DNA from: Fimbriimonadaceae bacterium
GTDB taxonomy: Bacteria > Armatimonadota > Fimbriimonadia > Fimbriimonadales > Fimbriimonadaceae
Direction of reading: 5' to 3'
Length of the DNA: 64,000 nt
Assembly (NCBI GenBank): GCA_019454105.1
Contig: CP075364.1
Coordinates: forward strand, 2,669,362-2,733,361
Part shown: piece by piece, positions 34,868 to 42,710 of the stretch
Layout: each line of letters starts with the position of its first letter
Position numbering within the stretch: position 1 is the stretch's first letter
Translations under genes and position numbers: made by a program
The notes under the pieces: generated by a model
Seen by the model: only the letters and a program-made list of their open reading frames with translations
Databases searched by the model: none
Told to the model about the DNA's origin: nothing

Positions 34868-35280
34868 CCGACGGTCCCTTCAGGGAACCACAACTTGAGC
34901 TCCCTCTCGGCCGCTTCTGGGTCGCTGCTGCTGTGGGTGAGGTTGTCGTCGATCGTCAGGGCCAGGTCGCCTCGCACCGTGCCGGGAGCGGCCTCCACTG
35001 GGTTCGTCGCGCCCATCATCGCCCGGATCGCCTTCACCGCGTTCGTGCCCGAGACGGCCATGCAGACGATCGGCCCGCTCGTCAGATAGTCGCACACGTC
35101 TTTGAAGAACGGCCGTTCCCGGTGCTCGGCGTAGTGCTCCTCCACTGTGCCCCTCTCCGCTCGGATCAGCTTCAATCCGGTCACCCTCAACCCTCGGGCC
35201 TCTACCCGGCGGGTCACTTCACCAATGAGGTTCCTCTCGACCCCGCCTGGTTTGATCAGCACCAATGTCGTCTCTGCCAT
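34864..35280 (-). CDS. ndk: Nucleoside diphosphate kinase
   Basis: A 138-residue enzyme moving phosphate from NTPs to NDPs through a phosphohistidine. Family segments: TLVLIKPGGVERNLIGEV, EEHYAEHRERPFFKDVCDYLTSGP, MGATNPVEAAPGTVRGDLAL, and the active-site NLTHSSSDPEAAERE with His116. Two small deviations are visible: KPGGV instead of KPDGV, and HSSSD instead of HGSD. The length is normal. It overlaps the stop of the upstream regulator by four bases, convergently. Confidence 0.93.
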   Translation of the reverse strand: MAETTLVLIKPGGVERNLIGEVTRRVEARGLRVTGLKLIRAERGTVEEHYAEHRERPFFKDVCDYLTSGPIVCMAVSGTNAVKAIRAMMGATNPVEAAPGTVRGDLALTIDDNLTHSSSDPEAAERELKLWFPEGTVG

Positions 35281-35394
35281 TTCGGCGCGAGGATACCAAC
35301 CGCGACCCCCTCCGTCCCGAGCCGAGCCGCAAGCGTCCTGGGGCTGGGAATTCTCTCAGCCAATGCGGTATGACTGTGCGCCAGTTCTGGATCC

Positions 35395-36309
35395 ATGGTC
35401 GTCACGACTTCCAACCTCTCCGTGCGCTATGGCGCCTTCACGGCTTTACAGGACGTCACTTGCCAGATTCCTGAAGGATGTATCGGGCTTCTTGGGCCGA
35501 ACGGGGCCGGCAAGACCACGCTGTTGAAGGTCCTCTTAGGATTCATCAAGCCCAGTTCCGGAACGGCCGCCGTCCTTGGCGTGACACTCGGGAGCGGCGA
35601 GCGGAAGATCCGACAGATGCTCGGCTACATGCCCGAGCAGGACTGCCACATACCCGGTCTGAGCGCCGTGCAGTTCGTCGCTTTCGCCGGCGAGTTGGCC
35701 GGGCTCCCCTCAGGTCAGGCGCTTCGGCGGTCCCACGAGGTCCTTGAATACTGTGGGCTCGGCGAGGCGCGCTACCGGTTGGTCGAGTCTTATTCGACCG
35801 GAATGAAGCAAAGGATCAAACTGGCCCAGGCGCTCGTCCATGGCCCCCGGCTCCTCCTTCTCGACGAGCCGACGAACGGGCTCGACCCCTTGGGAAGGGA
35901 AGAGATGTTGGAACTCGTTCGTTCAGTCTCTCACGAGAAAGGGGTGAGCGTCATCGTCTCGAGCCACTTGTTGCCCGACATCGAACGAACGTGCGACGAG
36001 GTGGTCGTGGTCTCAGGCGGCCGAATGCGGGCCCAAGGCCTGATCAGCGACCTCAAAAAGATCGCCGGACAGCCGGTCGATGTCGAGCTTCGTGAACCGG
36101 TCGAAGGTTTCTTGGCCGCCTGCTCGAGCCGGGGACTCCAATTGATGGGTCAAGAGCACGCCCGGTTCAGGTTCCAGGGCCTGGATCGACCGGACACCAC
36201 AAGTCGGGCCGTCTTGGAGTCGGCCAGGGCGAGCGGCGCCCAAGTCCGAAGGCTCGTCCCGGCCGAAAGGTCGCTGGAGGAAGCGATCTTGGAGGCGGTC
36301 AATGGCTGA
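35395..36309 (+). CDS. ABC transporter ATP-binding protein (exporter unit, first ATPase)
   Basis: A 304-residue ATPase with Walker A GPNGAGKTT (about residue 36) and Q-loop PEQDCHIP. The signature is YSTGMKQRIKLAQAL, a form common in ABC-2 exporters, and Walker B is LLLLDEPTNGLDPLG. The C-terminal 90 residues are an extra domain of unknown role. It overlaps the permease gene that follows by eight bases, the first of four tightly packed genes in this operon. Export of a lipid, peptide or drug is possible; no substrate is visible. Confidence 0.9.
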   Translation: MVVTTSNLSVRYGAFTALQDVTCQIPEGCIGLLGPNGAGKTTLLKVLLGFIKPSSGTAAVLGVTLGSGERKIRQMLGYMPEQDCHIPGLSAVQFVAFAGELAGLPSGQALRRSHEVLEYCGLGEARYRLVESYSTGMKQRIKLAQALVHGPRLLLLDEPTNGLDPLGREEMLELVRSVSHEKGVSVIVSSHLLPDIERTCDEVVVVSGGRMRAQGLISDLKKIAGQPVDVELREPVEGFLAACSSRGLQLMGQEHARFRFQGLDRPDTTSRAVLESARASGAQVRRLVPAERSLEEAILEAVNG

Positions 36310-37252
36310 TTCGGTTGGCGACCTGAGTTACCGTGGCTATTTCGGGAACACACTTTCCGAAAGGGGTCGATGGCTGGTCGTCGCCAAGCAAAGTTGGAAG
36401 ACGGCCTTCAAGAAGCGGGGATTCTGGGTGGCTTCATCTTTCGGAGCCTGGTACTTCATCGTTCTGGCCGCGATCCTCTACTTCGTCGAGCAGTCGGTCA
36501 CCATGGATCCGACCGGCAACGGGGCCGAGAGGTTCTACAGCCAAATGGTCTGGAAGGACCAGTTCTTGATCGGGTTTACCTTCGCCCAATTGATGTGCCT
36601 CGTCTTGGTCTTGATCGTTGGCGCGGGCTCGATCGCCAACGACAACCGGACGAACGCCCTGCTCGTCTACCTGAGCAAGCCTGTCTCCAAGCTCGACTAC
36701 CTCTTCGGCAAATGGATGGGCGTCCTTGTGCCTCTCGTTGTTGGGTTGGGCCTGCCCCTTGCCTTCTTTTACACCTACTGCCTCATGAACTTCAGGGAGC
36801 GCGGCTTCCTGGAACAAGACCCCTGGCTGGGCCCGAAGTTGATCGCCGTCGTCCTGTTCGCGGCCGCCTACCACTCGACCCTGATCTTGGGAGTTAGTTC
36901 CCTGTTCAACAGCGGCCGGGTCGCGGGAGGAGCCTACGCGGCGGTCACCTTTGTCACCGGGTTTTTCTCGCAACTGATGTTGGCCGTCTTTTTCCAGAGT
37001 CCCCCTGAGTCATCCAGGCCGGGAATCGTCTCTTCTGGGGCGCTGCATTACCTTTCAGTCGACGGCCTTGTGGTCGGGATGTCGAAGATCGTCTTAGGCA
37101 CTGACGGTGGCAACGCTTTCACGGTTGCTCGGGGATCCAGGCAAGTGCCGATCCCGCCCGCTTGGATGATCTTTGGTCTCATGGCCTTGGCGATCGCGCT
37201 GGCTTGGGCCGTGGCTTCTTGGCGGGTGAAGGCAGTCGAGGTCGTCAAGTGA
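36302..37252 (+). CDS. ABC-2 type transporter permease (first permease)
   Basis: A 316-residue protein with about six helices (FGAWYFIVLAAILYFV, LIGFTFAQLMCLVLVLIVGAGSI, WMGVLVPLVVGLGLPLAFFYTY, MIFGLMALAIALAWAVASWRV). The segment AGSIANDNRTNALLVYLSKPVSKLDYLFGKW is typical of ABC-2 permeases of the NatB/CcmB-like group. It overlaps the preceding ATPase and its TGA overlaps the next GTG, so the four genes are translationally coupled. Confidence 0.82.
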   Translation: MADSVGDLSYRGYFGNTLSERGRWLVVAKQSWKTAFKKRGFWVASSFGAWYFIVLAAILYFVEQSVTMDPTGNGAERFYSQMVWKDQFLIGFTFAQLMCLVLVLIVGAGSIANDNRTNALLVYLSKPVSKLDYLFGKWMGVLVPLVVGLGLPLAFFYTYCLMNFRERGFLEQDPWLGPKLIAVVLFAAAYHSTLILGVSSLFNSGRVAGGAYAAVTFVTGFFSQLMLAVFFQSPPESSRPGIVSSGALHYLSVDGLVVGMSKIVLGTDGGNAFTVARGSRQVPIPPAWMIFGLMALAIALAWAVASWRVKAVEVVK

Positions 37253-38163
37253 TCTCTCTGACAGGAGTGTCGCGCTGGTACGGCCAAGTGATCGGCCTCA
37301 ACGACGTCACCTGCGAGATCCAACCTGGCGTGACGGCCCTGCTCGGACAAAACGGGGCCGGGAAGACGACGCTCATGCGGCTTGTGACCGGCCAGTTGCG
37401 ACCGACGACCGGAGAAGTGAACGTGCTCGGGGTCGATCCGTTCGCCAATCCGGAGGTCTACCGGAGGATGGGATACTGCCCGGACAGCGACAGCTTTCCC
37501 GAGCATCTGAGCGGAAGGGAGTTTGTCGTCCGAATGGCGAGGCTTGCCGGGTTCGACGCATCGGGGGCGAGGGCCGAAGCCGAGAAGCGGCTCGTGCAGG
37601 TCGGCATGGCTGAACGGGCCGACCGCAAGCTCAAAGGCTACAGCAAGGGCATGAGACAGCGGATCAAGCTCGCGCAAGCCATGGTCCATGATCCCGACAT
37701 CATCCTTTTGGACGAGCCGCTCAATGGACTCGACCCGGTGGGGCGGCGCCACTTCATGGACGTCTTGCGCGCCCTGGCGGCAGAAGGGAAGACCATCATC
37801 GTCAGTTCTCACGTCCTCTTCGAAGTCGAACAAATGACCCGTTCGATCGTCTTGCTCCACCACGGCAGGCTGCTCGCCTCGGGCGACGTGAGCCAGATCC
37901 GGGCCCTCATCGACCGCCATCCGCACCGCGTGCGGATCGAGGCCACCCGTCCCATGGACCTTGCCGCATGGCTCGTGTCGACCGGTGTCGTCAGCGGGGC
38001 CCAAGTACTCGGTGAGGACCGGCTCGAAGTTCAAACCCGAAACACCGATCAGTTCTACTCGGCGCTTCCGAGCGCGGAGAGCGAGTGCGGTTCTTCGATC
38101 ATCGGCTTCGACAGTCCTGACAACTCGATGGAAGCGGTCTACCAATATCTGGTCGCACGATGA
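37249..38163 (+). CDS. ABC transporter ATP-binding protein (second ATPase)
   Basis: A 304-residue ATPase related to the first one, with Walker A GQNGAGKTT, YSKGMRQRIKLAQAM and Walker B IILLDEPLNGLDPVG. GTG 37249 overlaps the previous TGA (GTGA); the longer frame from 37162 runs inside the permease. The C-terminal extension (RALIDRHPHRVRIEATRP...) resembles that of the first ATPase. Confidence 0.9.
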   Translation: MISLTGVSRWYGQVIGLNDVTCEIQPGVTALLGQNGAGKTTLMRLVTGQLRPTTGEVNVLGVDPFANPEVYRRMGYCPDSDSFPEHLSGREFVVRMARLAGFDASGARAEAEKRLVQVGMAERADRKLKGYSKGMRQRIKLAQAMVHDPDIILLDEPLNGLDPVGRRHFMDVLRALAAEGKTIIVSSHVLFEVEQMTRSIVLLHHGRLLASGDVSQIRALIDRHPHRVRIEATRPMDLAAWLVSTGVVSGAQVLGEDRLEVQTRNTDQFYSALPSAESECGSSIIGFDSPDNSMEAVYQYLVAR

Positions 38164-38930
38164 CGGGCTACATTTTCATTACGAGTCTTCGCGAGTTCCT
38201 GAGGCCGACTCGAGTGGCAGCGTGGCTCGCCATGGTCGTCGGGGTGTTCTTGATCGGGCTCGCTTGGCGGTTTCTTGCGACAGACCTCTCCTCGGATCAG
38301 TCCTTTGCTCATCTCTTCCTCGGGATCGTGCTCCGCGTCACGGCTTTGGCAAGCGCGGTGGTCTCGGCCCTTGTGGTGAGCCAAGAGGTCGAAAGCAAGA
38401 CCATCACTTATTGGATCTTGCGGCCTGTCCCTCGTTGGCAGGTCATGCTTGGACGGCTGTTTGCCGCCGGGGTCGCCTCCCTCGCGATTGTCTTGATGGC
38501 GAACCTGGCCTGCCTTGTCGCCGTGTTCGGGCCGGTCGACGCGATCAAGCAGTTCATGGTCGCCGATCTTTCCTTGCTGGCCCTCGCCGTCGGCTCCTAC
38601 ACAGGCTTGTTCGTGCTTTGCAGCCTGTTCTTCAGCAAGGCACTGATCGTCAGCCTCGTGTTCGCGTTCGGTTGGGAGACTTTCGTCCCGAACATGGCCG
38701 GAGACGCGTTCTATCTTTCGATCCTCTCTTACCTGCGGGGCGCGACCAGTCGAACTCTCGCGTCGAACGACGCTGGCTTTCTGGAGATCCTCACAGGGGC
38801 GCTGACTCCTCGATCAGTCGAGCCAGGGGTCTCTTGGCTGGTCTTGGCTCTGTTGACGGCCGTCACGTGGGCCGCCTGCCTCTACTTCTTCTCGCGCCGA
38901 GAGTTCATGCCCAAAGAAGAAGGCGATTAA
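38160..38930 (+). CDS. ABC-2 type transporter permease (second permease)
   Basis: A 256-residue protein with six helices (VAAWLAMVVGVFLIGLAWRF, LFLGIVLRVTALASAVVSALVV, LAVGSYTGLFVLCSLFF, LVLALLTAVTWAACLYFFSR) and VVSQEVESKTITYWILRPVPRWQVMLGRL, typical of ABC-2 permeases. It overlaps the previous gene by four bases and the convergent DinB gene by four bases. It closes the two-ATPase, two-permease unit. Confidence 0.82.
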   Translation: MTGYIFITSLREFLRPTRVAAWLAMVVGVFLIGLAWRFLATDLSSDQSFAHLFLGIVLRVTALASAVVSALVVSQEVESKTITYWILRPVPRWQVMLGRLFAAGVASLAIVLMANLACLVAVFGPVDAIKQFMVADLSLLALAVGSYTGLFVLCSLFFSKALIVSLVFAFGWETFVPNMAGDAFYLSILSYLRGATSRTLASNDAGFLEILTGALTPRSVEPGVSWLVLALLTAVTWAACLYFFSRREFMPKEEGD

Positions 38931-39385
38931 GCTCGGTCGACGACGTCCCGAATCTGATCCAAGTGGTAAAGGTCATGGCCCATGAACATGTTGGCCATGT
39001 CGTAGACGCTCATGGCACCCTTTTCGGGATGCTCGACTGAGAGCTTCCACTGCTCCGGACCCAGCCTTTCGAGCCAGGCGACAGTCTCGGACCGAGTTTC
39101 GGCCCATGAGACCAGGCTCGCGTCCGCTGGCCAATCCTTGTATCCCTGCTCGATCGCCCGCTCGCCTTCGTCGTAGGCCGTGACCCGGGCCCCTGGGCTC
39201 GCCACTGCCGTCTTCATGCGGTCGAAGAGGATCGGCTCCCAGTCCGCCAGGTGGGCCAGAACCTCGCGCGGCGTGAACCGTCCGGGGTGTGTGGGGGCGT
39301 CCCAAGCCTCTCGGGGCAAACGACGGCACAGCGACCCCATAAGGCGCGGGCCGGCTCCGAGGACCTGAATCAAGTAGGGGTTCAT
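38927..39385 (-). CDS. DinB-fold protein
   Basis: A 152-residue four-helix bundle of the DinB/YfiT superfamily, with metal-ligand-like histidines in VLAHLADWE and MGHDLYHLDQIRDVV. Members are thiol-dependent metalloenzymes of mostly unknown substrate. The ATG lies 14 bases after the CCA of tRNA-Thr on the same strand and has no Shine-Dalgarno, so it is probably co-transcribed with the two tRNA genes. Confidence 0.8.
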   Translation of the reverse strand: MNPYLIQVLGAGPRLMGSLCRRLPREAWDAPTHPGRFTPREVLAHLADWEPILFDRMKTAVASPGARVTAYDEGERAIEQGYKDWPADASLVSWAETRSETVAWLERLGPEQWKLSVEHPEKGAMSVYDMANMFMGHDLYHLDQIRDVVDRA

Positions 39386-39399
39386 GACCGGAAGGGGAC

Positions 39400-39474
39400 T
39401 GGAGCCTTTGACGAGAATCGAACTCGTGACCTTCCCCTTACCAAGGGGATGCTCTACCTCTGAGCTACAAAGGC
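39400..39474 (-). tRNA. tRNA-Thr (anticodon GGT)
   Basis: Minus strand: acceptor GCCTTTG with CAAAGGC and a D-arm AGCTCAGAGGTAGAGC. The anticodon arm TCCCC/GGGGA surrounds TTGGTAA, and the T-arm contains AGTTCGATTCT. CCA is encoded. It lies 38 bases downstream of tRNA-Tyr. Confidence 0.94.
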
Positions 39475-39512
39475 GGCCTCAGCGACTTTACCCATTCTAG
39501 ATCGGTCGAATC

Positions 39513-39598
39513 TGGTGGGGAGTGCAGGATTCGAACCTGCGAAGGCGTTCGCCGACAGATTTACAGTCTGTTCCCATTGGCCACTCGGGCAACTCCCC
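39513..39598 (-). tRNA. tRNA-Tyr (anticodon GTA)
   Basis: Minus strand, a class II tRNA of 86 bases with a long variable arm. The acceptor is GGGGAGT with ACTCCCC, the anticodon loop CTGTAAA sits in the arm ACAGA/TCTGT, and the T-arm contains GGTTCGAATCC. CCA is encoded. It is the first gene of a tRNA-Tyr, tRNA-Thr, dinB-like transcript. Confidence 0.94.
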
Positions 39599-39683
39599 AT
39601 GGGTCGAACGGAAACTGTACCCGGTCTTGTGGCAGTTCCTTAGGAACCTGGCAGGACATGGAGAAGTCCACTGTGGAGCTTAG

Positions 39684-40397
39684 ATGATGTTCACTGCCGA
39701 GCCGCCGCGACGACACCGAGGAGCCCTGTCTCTGCGCGAGCGCCAAGTCGTCAACCTGGCCGCTCTGGGCCTTTCCGACCGCCAGATTTCTGAACAGATG
39801 AGCGTCACACTTGGGACAATGGCCGCCTACTGGGCACGCGTCAGGTCGAAGCTCGACGTCAGGAACCGCCTTCAGGCCACGACACTGCTCAACCATCAGC
39901 GCACGGGCCGGATCGTCACCGACCTGGTGAAATGCCTTCCCCATGCCCAAGAAGCGGCCCGTACGTCCGCCTCCAGAAGCCACCAGGTCTTGGAGCACGA
40001 GCTTCGTCAGGCAATCGGCCCGCTTCGGCTCGAGACGTTTGTTTGGTTCACGGACCCGCTCGGCACCGTGCGGTTTGTCAACGACGCCATGGTTAAAAGC
40101 CAAGACCGAGACCAAGCCGATTTGATCGGTCGGCCAGTGGGCCAACTTTTCTCTCGCGACCGCCAGGGCGTGTGTCAGCGCGCCCAATTTTTGCTCGCCA
40201 GGGGGATCTGCTCTTTCGGCCATCTTCAATCTGCGCGCAGGGATGGAGCGGTCGTTTGCTTCGATGCGGCCCTTTGTCCGGTCGTCTCTTCCACAGGCGA
40301 GTTCTTGGGTGGGCTGGGGGTCGGGGCACCGGTCGCGGACTTGTCGACAAGGGAATCGCTCAGCGACGAATTGAGGCTCCGAGCGGAAAGGGGATAA
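39684..40397 (+). CDS. Regulator with N-terminal LuxR-type HTH and C-terminal PAS domain (2)
   Basis: A 237-residue paralogue of the regulator at 34223 with the same reversed layout. The LuxR-like HTH lies at residues 15-65 (LSLRERQVVNLAALGLSDRQISEQMSVTLGTMAAYWARVRSKLDVRNR). A linker is followed by a PAS domain at about 105-215 (TFVWFTDPLGTVRFVNDAMV, DLIGRPVGQLFSRD, GEFLGGLGVG). The recognition helix ends in TMAAYWARVRSK, matching TLSTYWSRIRHK of the first copy and unlike classic LuxR. A second in-frame ATG is at 39687. It precedes leuC by nine bases and may be co-transcribed with it. Confidence 0.78.
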   Translation: MMFTAEPPRRHRGALSLRERQVVNLAALGLSDRQISEQMSVTLGTMAAYWARVRSKLDVRNRLQATTLLNHQRTGRIVTDLVKCLPHAQEAARTSASRSHQVLEHELRQAIGPLRLETFVWFTDPLGTVRFVNDAMVKSQDRDQADLIGRPVGQLFSRDRQGVCQRAQFLLARGICSFGHLQSARRDGAVVCFDAALCPVVSSTGEFLGGLGVGAPVADLSTRESLSDELRLRAERG

Positions 40398-40406
40398 ACT
40401 TGGCCC

Positions 40407-41789
40407 ATGGCCAAGACGCTGTTCGAGAAGGTCTGGGAGGGACACAAGGTGGCGGACCTCCCGGGCGGGGGAGCCCTCCTCTACATCGACCGGCACCTGG
40501 TGCATGAGGTGACCTCGCCCCAGGCGTTCGACGGTCTCCGGGAGGCGGGCCGTCGGGTTCGAAGGCCCGACTTGACCTTCGCGACCGTCGACCACAACGT
40601 CCCCACCGACGGGCGCCCGATCGACGCCCAGACCTTGAGTGGCAAGCAACTCGCCGCCCTCGACCGGAACTGCCGTGAGTTCGGCGTCCCGCTTTTCGGT
40701 TATGACGACGCCCGCCAAGGCATCGTCCACATCATCGGCCCTCAGTTAGGCCTCACGCTTCCTGGCCTTACGATCGTTTGCGGCGACAGCCACACGAGCA
40801 CCCACGGAGCGTTCGGAGCCCTCGCCTTTGGTATCGGCACGACTGAGGTCGAGCACGTCCTCGCGACCCAGACGCTGCGACAATCGTCCGTGCCGAAGAC
40901 GCTCGCGGTCGAGACTCGGGGAAGACTCGGCGAGGGCGTCACCGCCAAGGACTTGATCCTTGCGATCATCAGAAAACTCGGAGCCGGCGGCGGCACTGGT
41001 TTTGTCGTCGAGTATCGGGGCGAGGCGGTGTCGTCGCTCTCGATGCCGGGTCGGATGACGGTCTGCAACATGAGCATCGAGATGGGCGCGCGTGCGGGCA
41101 TGATCGCGCCCGACGACACGACCCTTGATTACGTCGCGGCCGAGGATCGGCCCTTCGCGCCAAAGGGCGCCGACTTTGACCGACTCGCTGAGCACGCCAA
41201 GAGACTGGCCACCGACCCCGGGGCGTCCTTCGACCGGACTGTCGAGATCGGGGTGGACTGCCTGGTTCCGCAGGTCACTTGGGGCACGACGCCGGCGATG
41301 ACCGTCGATGTCACCGAGGCTGTTCCCGAGCCCAAAGACGCCAACGAAGAACGAGCCCAGCGATACATGGGGCTCGAACCAGGGCTCCCCGTGTCCGAGC
41401 TTGCGGTCGACACGGTCTTCATCGGATCGTGCACCAACGCCCGGCTGGAAGACCTTCGGGAAGCCGCGTCCGCGCTTCGGGGAAGGAAGGTGGCCACCGG
41501 GGTTCGCGCGCTCGTGGTGCCGGGCAGCGCCGCTGTCCGGGCCCAAGCCGAGTTCGAAGGGCTCGACCAAATCTTTAAGGACGCTGGCTTCGAGTGGCAC
41601 CGGGCCGGGTGCTCCATGTGCCTCGGAATGAACGGGGACACCGTCAAACCGGGACACCGGAGCGCGTCGACCTCCAACCGGCCCTATGAAGGCCGGCAAG
41701 GCCCAGGGTCGCGAACCCACCTGGTCTCGCCTTTGACCGCGGTGGCGACCGCCGTCCGGGGCAAGATCACCGATCCTCGGACGAGTTAA
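40407..41789 (+). CDS. leuC: 3-isopropylmalate dehydratase large subunit
   Basis: A 460-residue aconitase-family enzyme of leucine synthesis. The [4Fe-4S] ligands are in FIGSCTN (about residue 340) and CSMCLGMN (about 405). [29 protein letters not shown] is intact, and the C-terminus has [22 protein letters not shown]. The length is normal. leuD is not found downstream; rpmH comes next after a 269-base gap with no gene. The small subunit must therefore lie elsewhere. ATG 40407 is preceded by GGAAAGGGG on a good spacing. Confidence 0.95.
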   Translation: MAKTLFEKVWEGHKVADLPGGGALLYIDRHLVHEVTSPQAFDGLREAGRRVRRPDLTFATVDHNVPTDGRPIDAQTLSGKQLAALDRNCREFGVPLFGYDDARQGIVHIIGPQLGLTLPGLTIVCGDSHTSTHGAFGALAFGIGTTEVEHVLATQTLRQSSVPKTLAVETRGRLGEGVTAKDLILAIIRKLGAGGGTGFVVEYRGEAVSSLSMPGRMTVCNMSIEMGARAGMIAPDDTTLDYVAAEDRPFAPKGADFDRLAEHAKRLATDPGASFDRTVEIGVDCLVPQVTWGTTPAMTVDVTEAVPEPKDANEERAQRYMGLEPGLPVSELAVDTVFIGSCTNARLEDLREAASALRGRKVATGVRALVVPGSAAVRAQAEFEGLDQIFKDAGFEWHRAGCSMCLGMNGDTVKPGHRSASTSNRPYEGRQGPGSRTHLVSPLTAVATAVRGKITDPRTS

Positions 41790-42058
41790 CCGAGGCCCGT
41801 TTGGGCTCGAGTCTGATCACCTTCATGAAACCAGGGGCGGGGCGACCGGCCAAATGGGCTGCCGACAAGGGTGTCTTTCATCTTGCATGAAGATCAGGGA
41901 TGACCCTGGTGCGGGCACAAGAACCACCATCGCCGTTCGATATCCTTGGTCCAAGTCGATTCGGGGCGGCCAAAGGTCATCTCAGGGGTAGTTCAAAACG
42001 TCCCAACCCGACCCAAGGCGCGGGTATCATCCGCCAACTTCCTGAACGGGGCGAGACC

Positions 42059-42193
42059 ATGAAACGCACTTTCCAGCCCAATAACCGAAAACGGAGCAAG
42101 ACCCACGGGTTTCGCATTCGCATGCGGACGACCGACGGTCAGAACGTGCTCAAGCGGCGCCGCCAGCGCGGCCGTCGTCGGTTAGCTGCTTGA
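42059..42193 (+). CDS. rpmH: 50S ribosomal protein L34
   Basis: A 44-residue, strongly basic protein ([22 protein letters not shown]...), unmistakable for L34, which binds the large ribosomal subunit. ATG 42059 is preceded by GGGGCGAG. It opens the rpmH-rnpA-yidD-yidC-khpB cluster. No dnaA is adjacent, although that is common elsewhere. Confidence 0.96.
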   Translation: MKRTFQPNNRKRSKTHGFRIRMRTTDGQNVLKRRRQRGRRRLAA

Positions 42194-42522
42194 AGGGGCC
42201 GGGCAAGGCCCGTTTTGAAGAAATCTTCTCAAAGGGCCAGCAAGTCTCGTCTGAGTCTTTTCGACTCTGTTGGTCGTCTGGTACGGGCCAGATCGGCGTG
42301 GCGACGTCCCGGGCCATCGGATGCCACGCCCGTAGGAACAGGCAGAAGCGACGGGCCCTGGCCGCCTTCGCCGAGTTCAAGCAGGAGATCTCAGGGATTG
42401 ATGTCGTCTTACTGGTCAAAGCCCGCGCCGCAGGAGCCTCATGGAACGCGCTCGTGACCGAACTCCAGGGACTTTTGTCCGAGGTCTCTCGAAGGTCCCT
42501 TCACGCCTCGGGACTGCCATGA
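42190..42522 (+). CDS. rnpA: Ribonuclease P protein component
   Basis: A 110-residue basic protein that assists RNase P RNA in cutting tRNA 5' leaders. The signature [15 protein letters not shown] (RNR motif) and a helical layout fit RnpA, but the N-terminus is divergent. The start is TTG 42190, overlapping the rpmH stop (TTGA). It ends on the ATG of yidD. Confidence 0.88.
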   Translation: MKGPGKARFEEIFSKGQQVSSESFRLCWSSGTGQIGVATSRAIGCHARRNRQKRRALAAFAEFKQEISGIDVVLLVKARAAGASWNALVTELQGLLSEVSRRSLHASGLP

Positions 42523-42704
42523 TCCGCGCCTATCAGGTGTCGACATCCTGGATGCCTGCGACTTGCCGGTACACACCCTCTTGTTCCCAGTACACTTTGG
42601 AGGCGGTCGAGCGCTATGGCCTGGTTCGAGGTTCTTGGATGGGGCTCCGGCGCATCGCCCGTTGCCACCCTTTCCACCCCGGCGGCCATGATCCCGTCCC
42701 TTGA
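42519..42704 (+). CDS. yidD: Membrane protein insertion efficiency factor YidD
   Basis: A 61-residue protein with the classic [19 protein letters not shown] and [13 protein letters not shown] motifs. It associates with the inner membrane and helps YidC-dependent insertion. The ATG overlaps the rnpA stop (ATGA) and the gene ends six bases before yidC. It is a little shorter than the usual 70-80 residues. Confidence 0.93.
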   Translation: MIRAYQVSTSWMPATCRYTPSCSQYTLEAVERYGLVRGSWMGLRRIARCHPFHPGGHDPVP

Positions 42705-42710
42705 TCTCCG

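Noticed and set aside
41790-42058. Replication origin next to rpmH
   Set aside because: No DnaA box, AT-rich unwinding element or dnaA gene could be seen.
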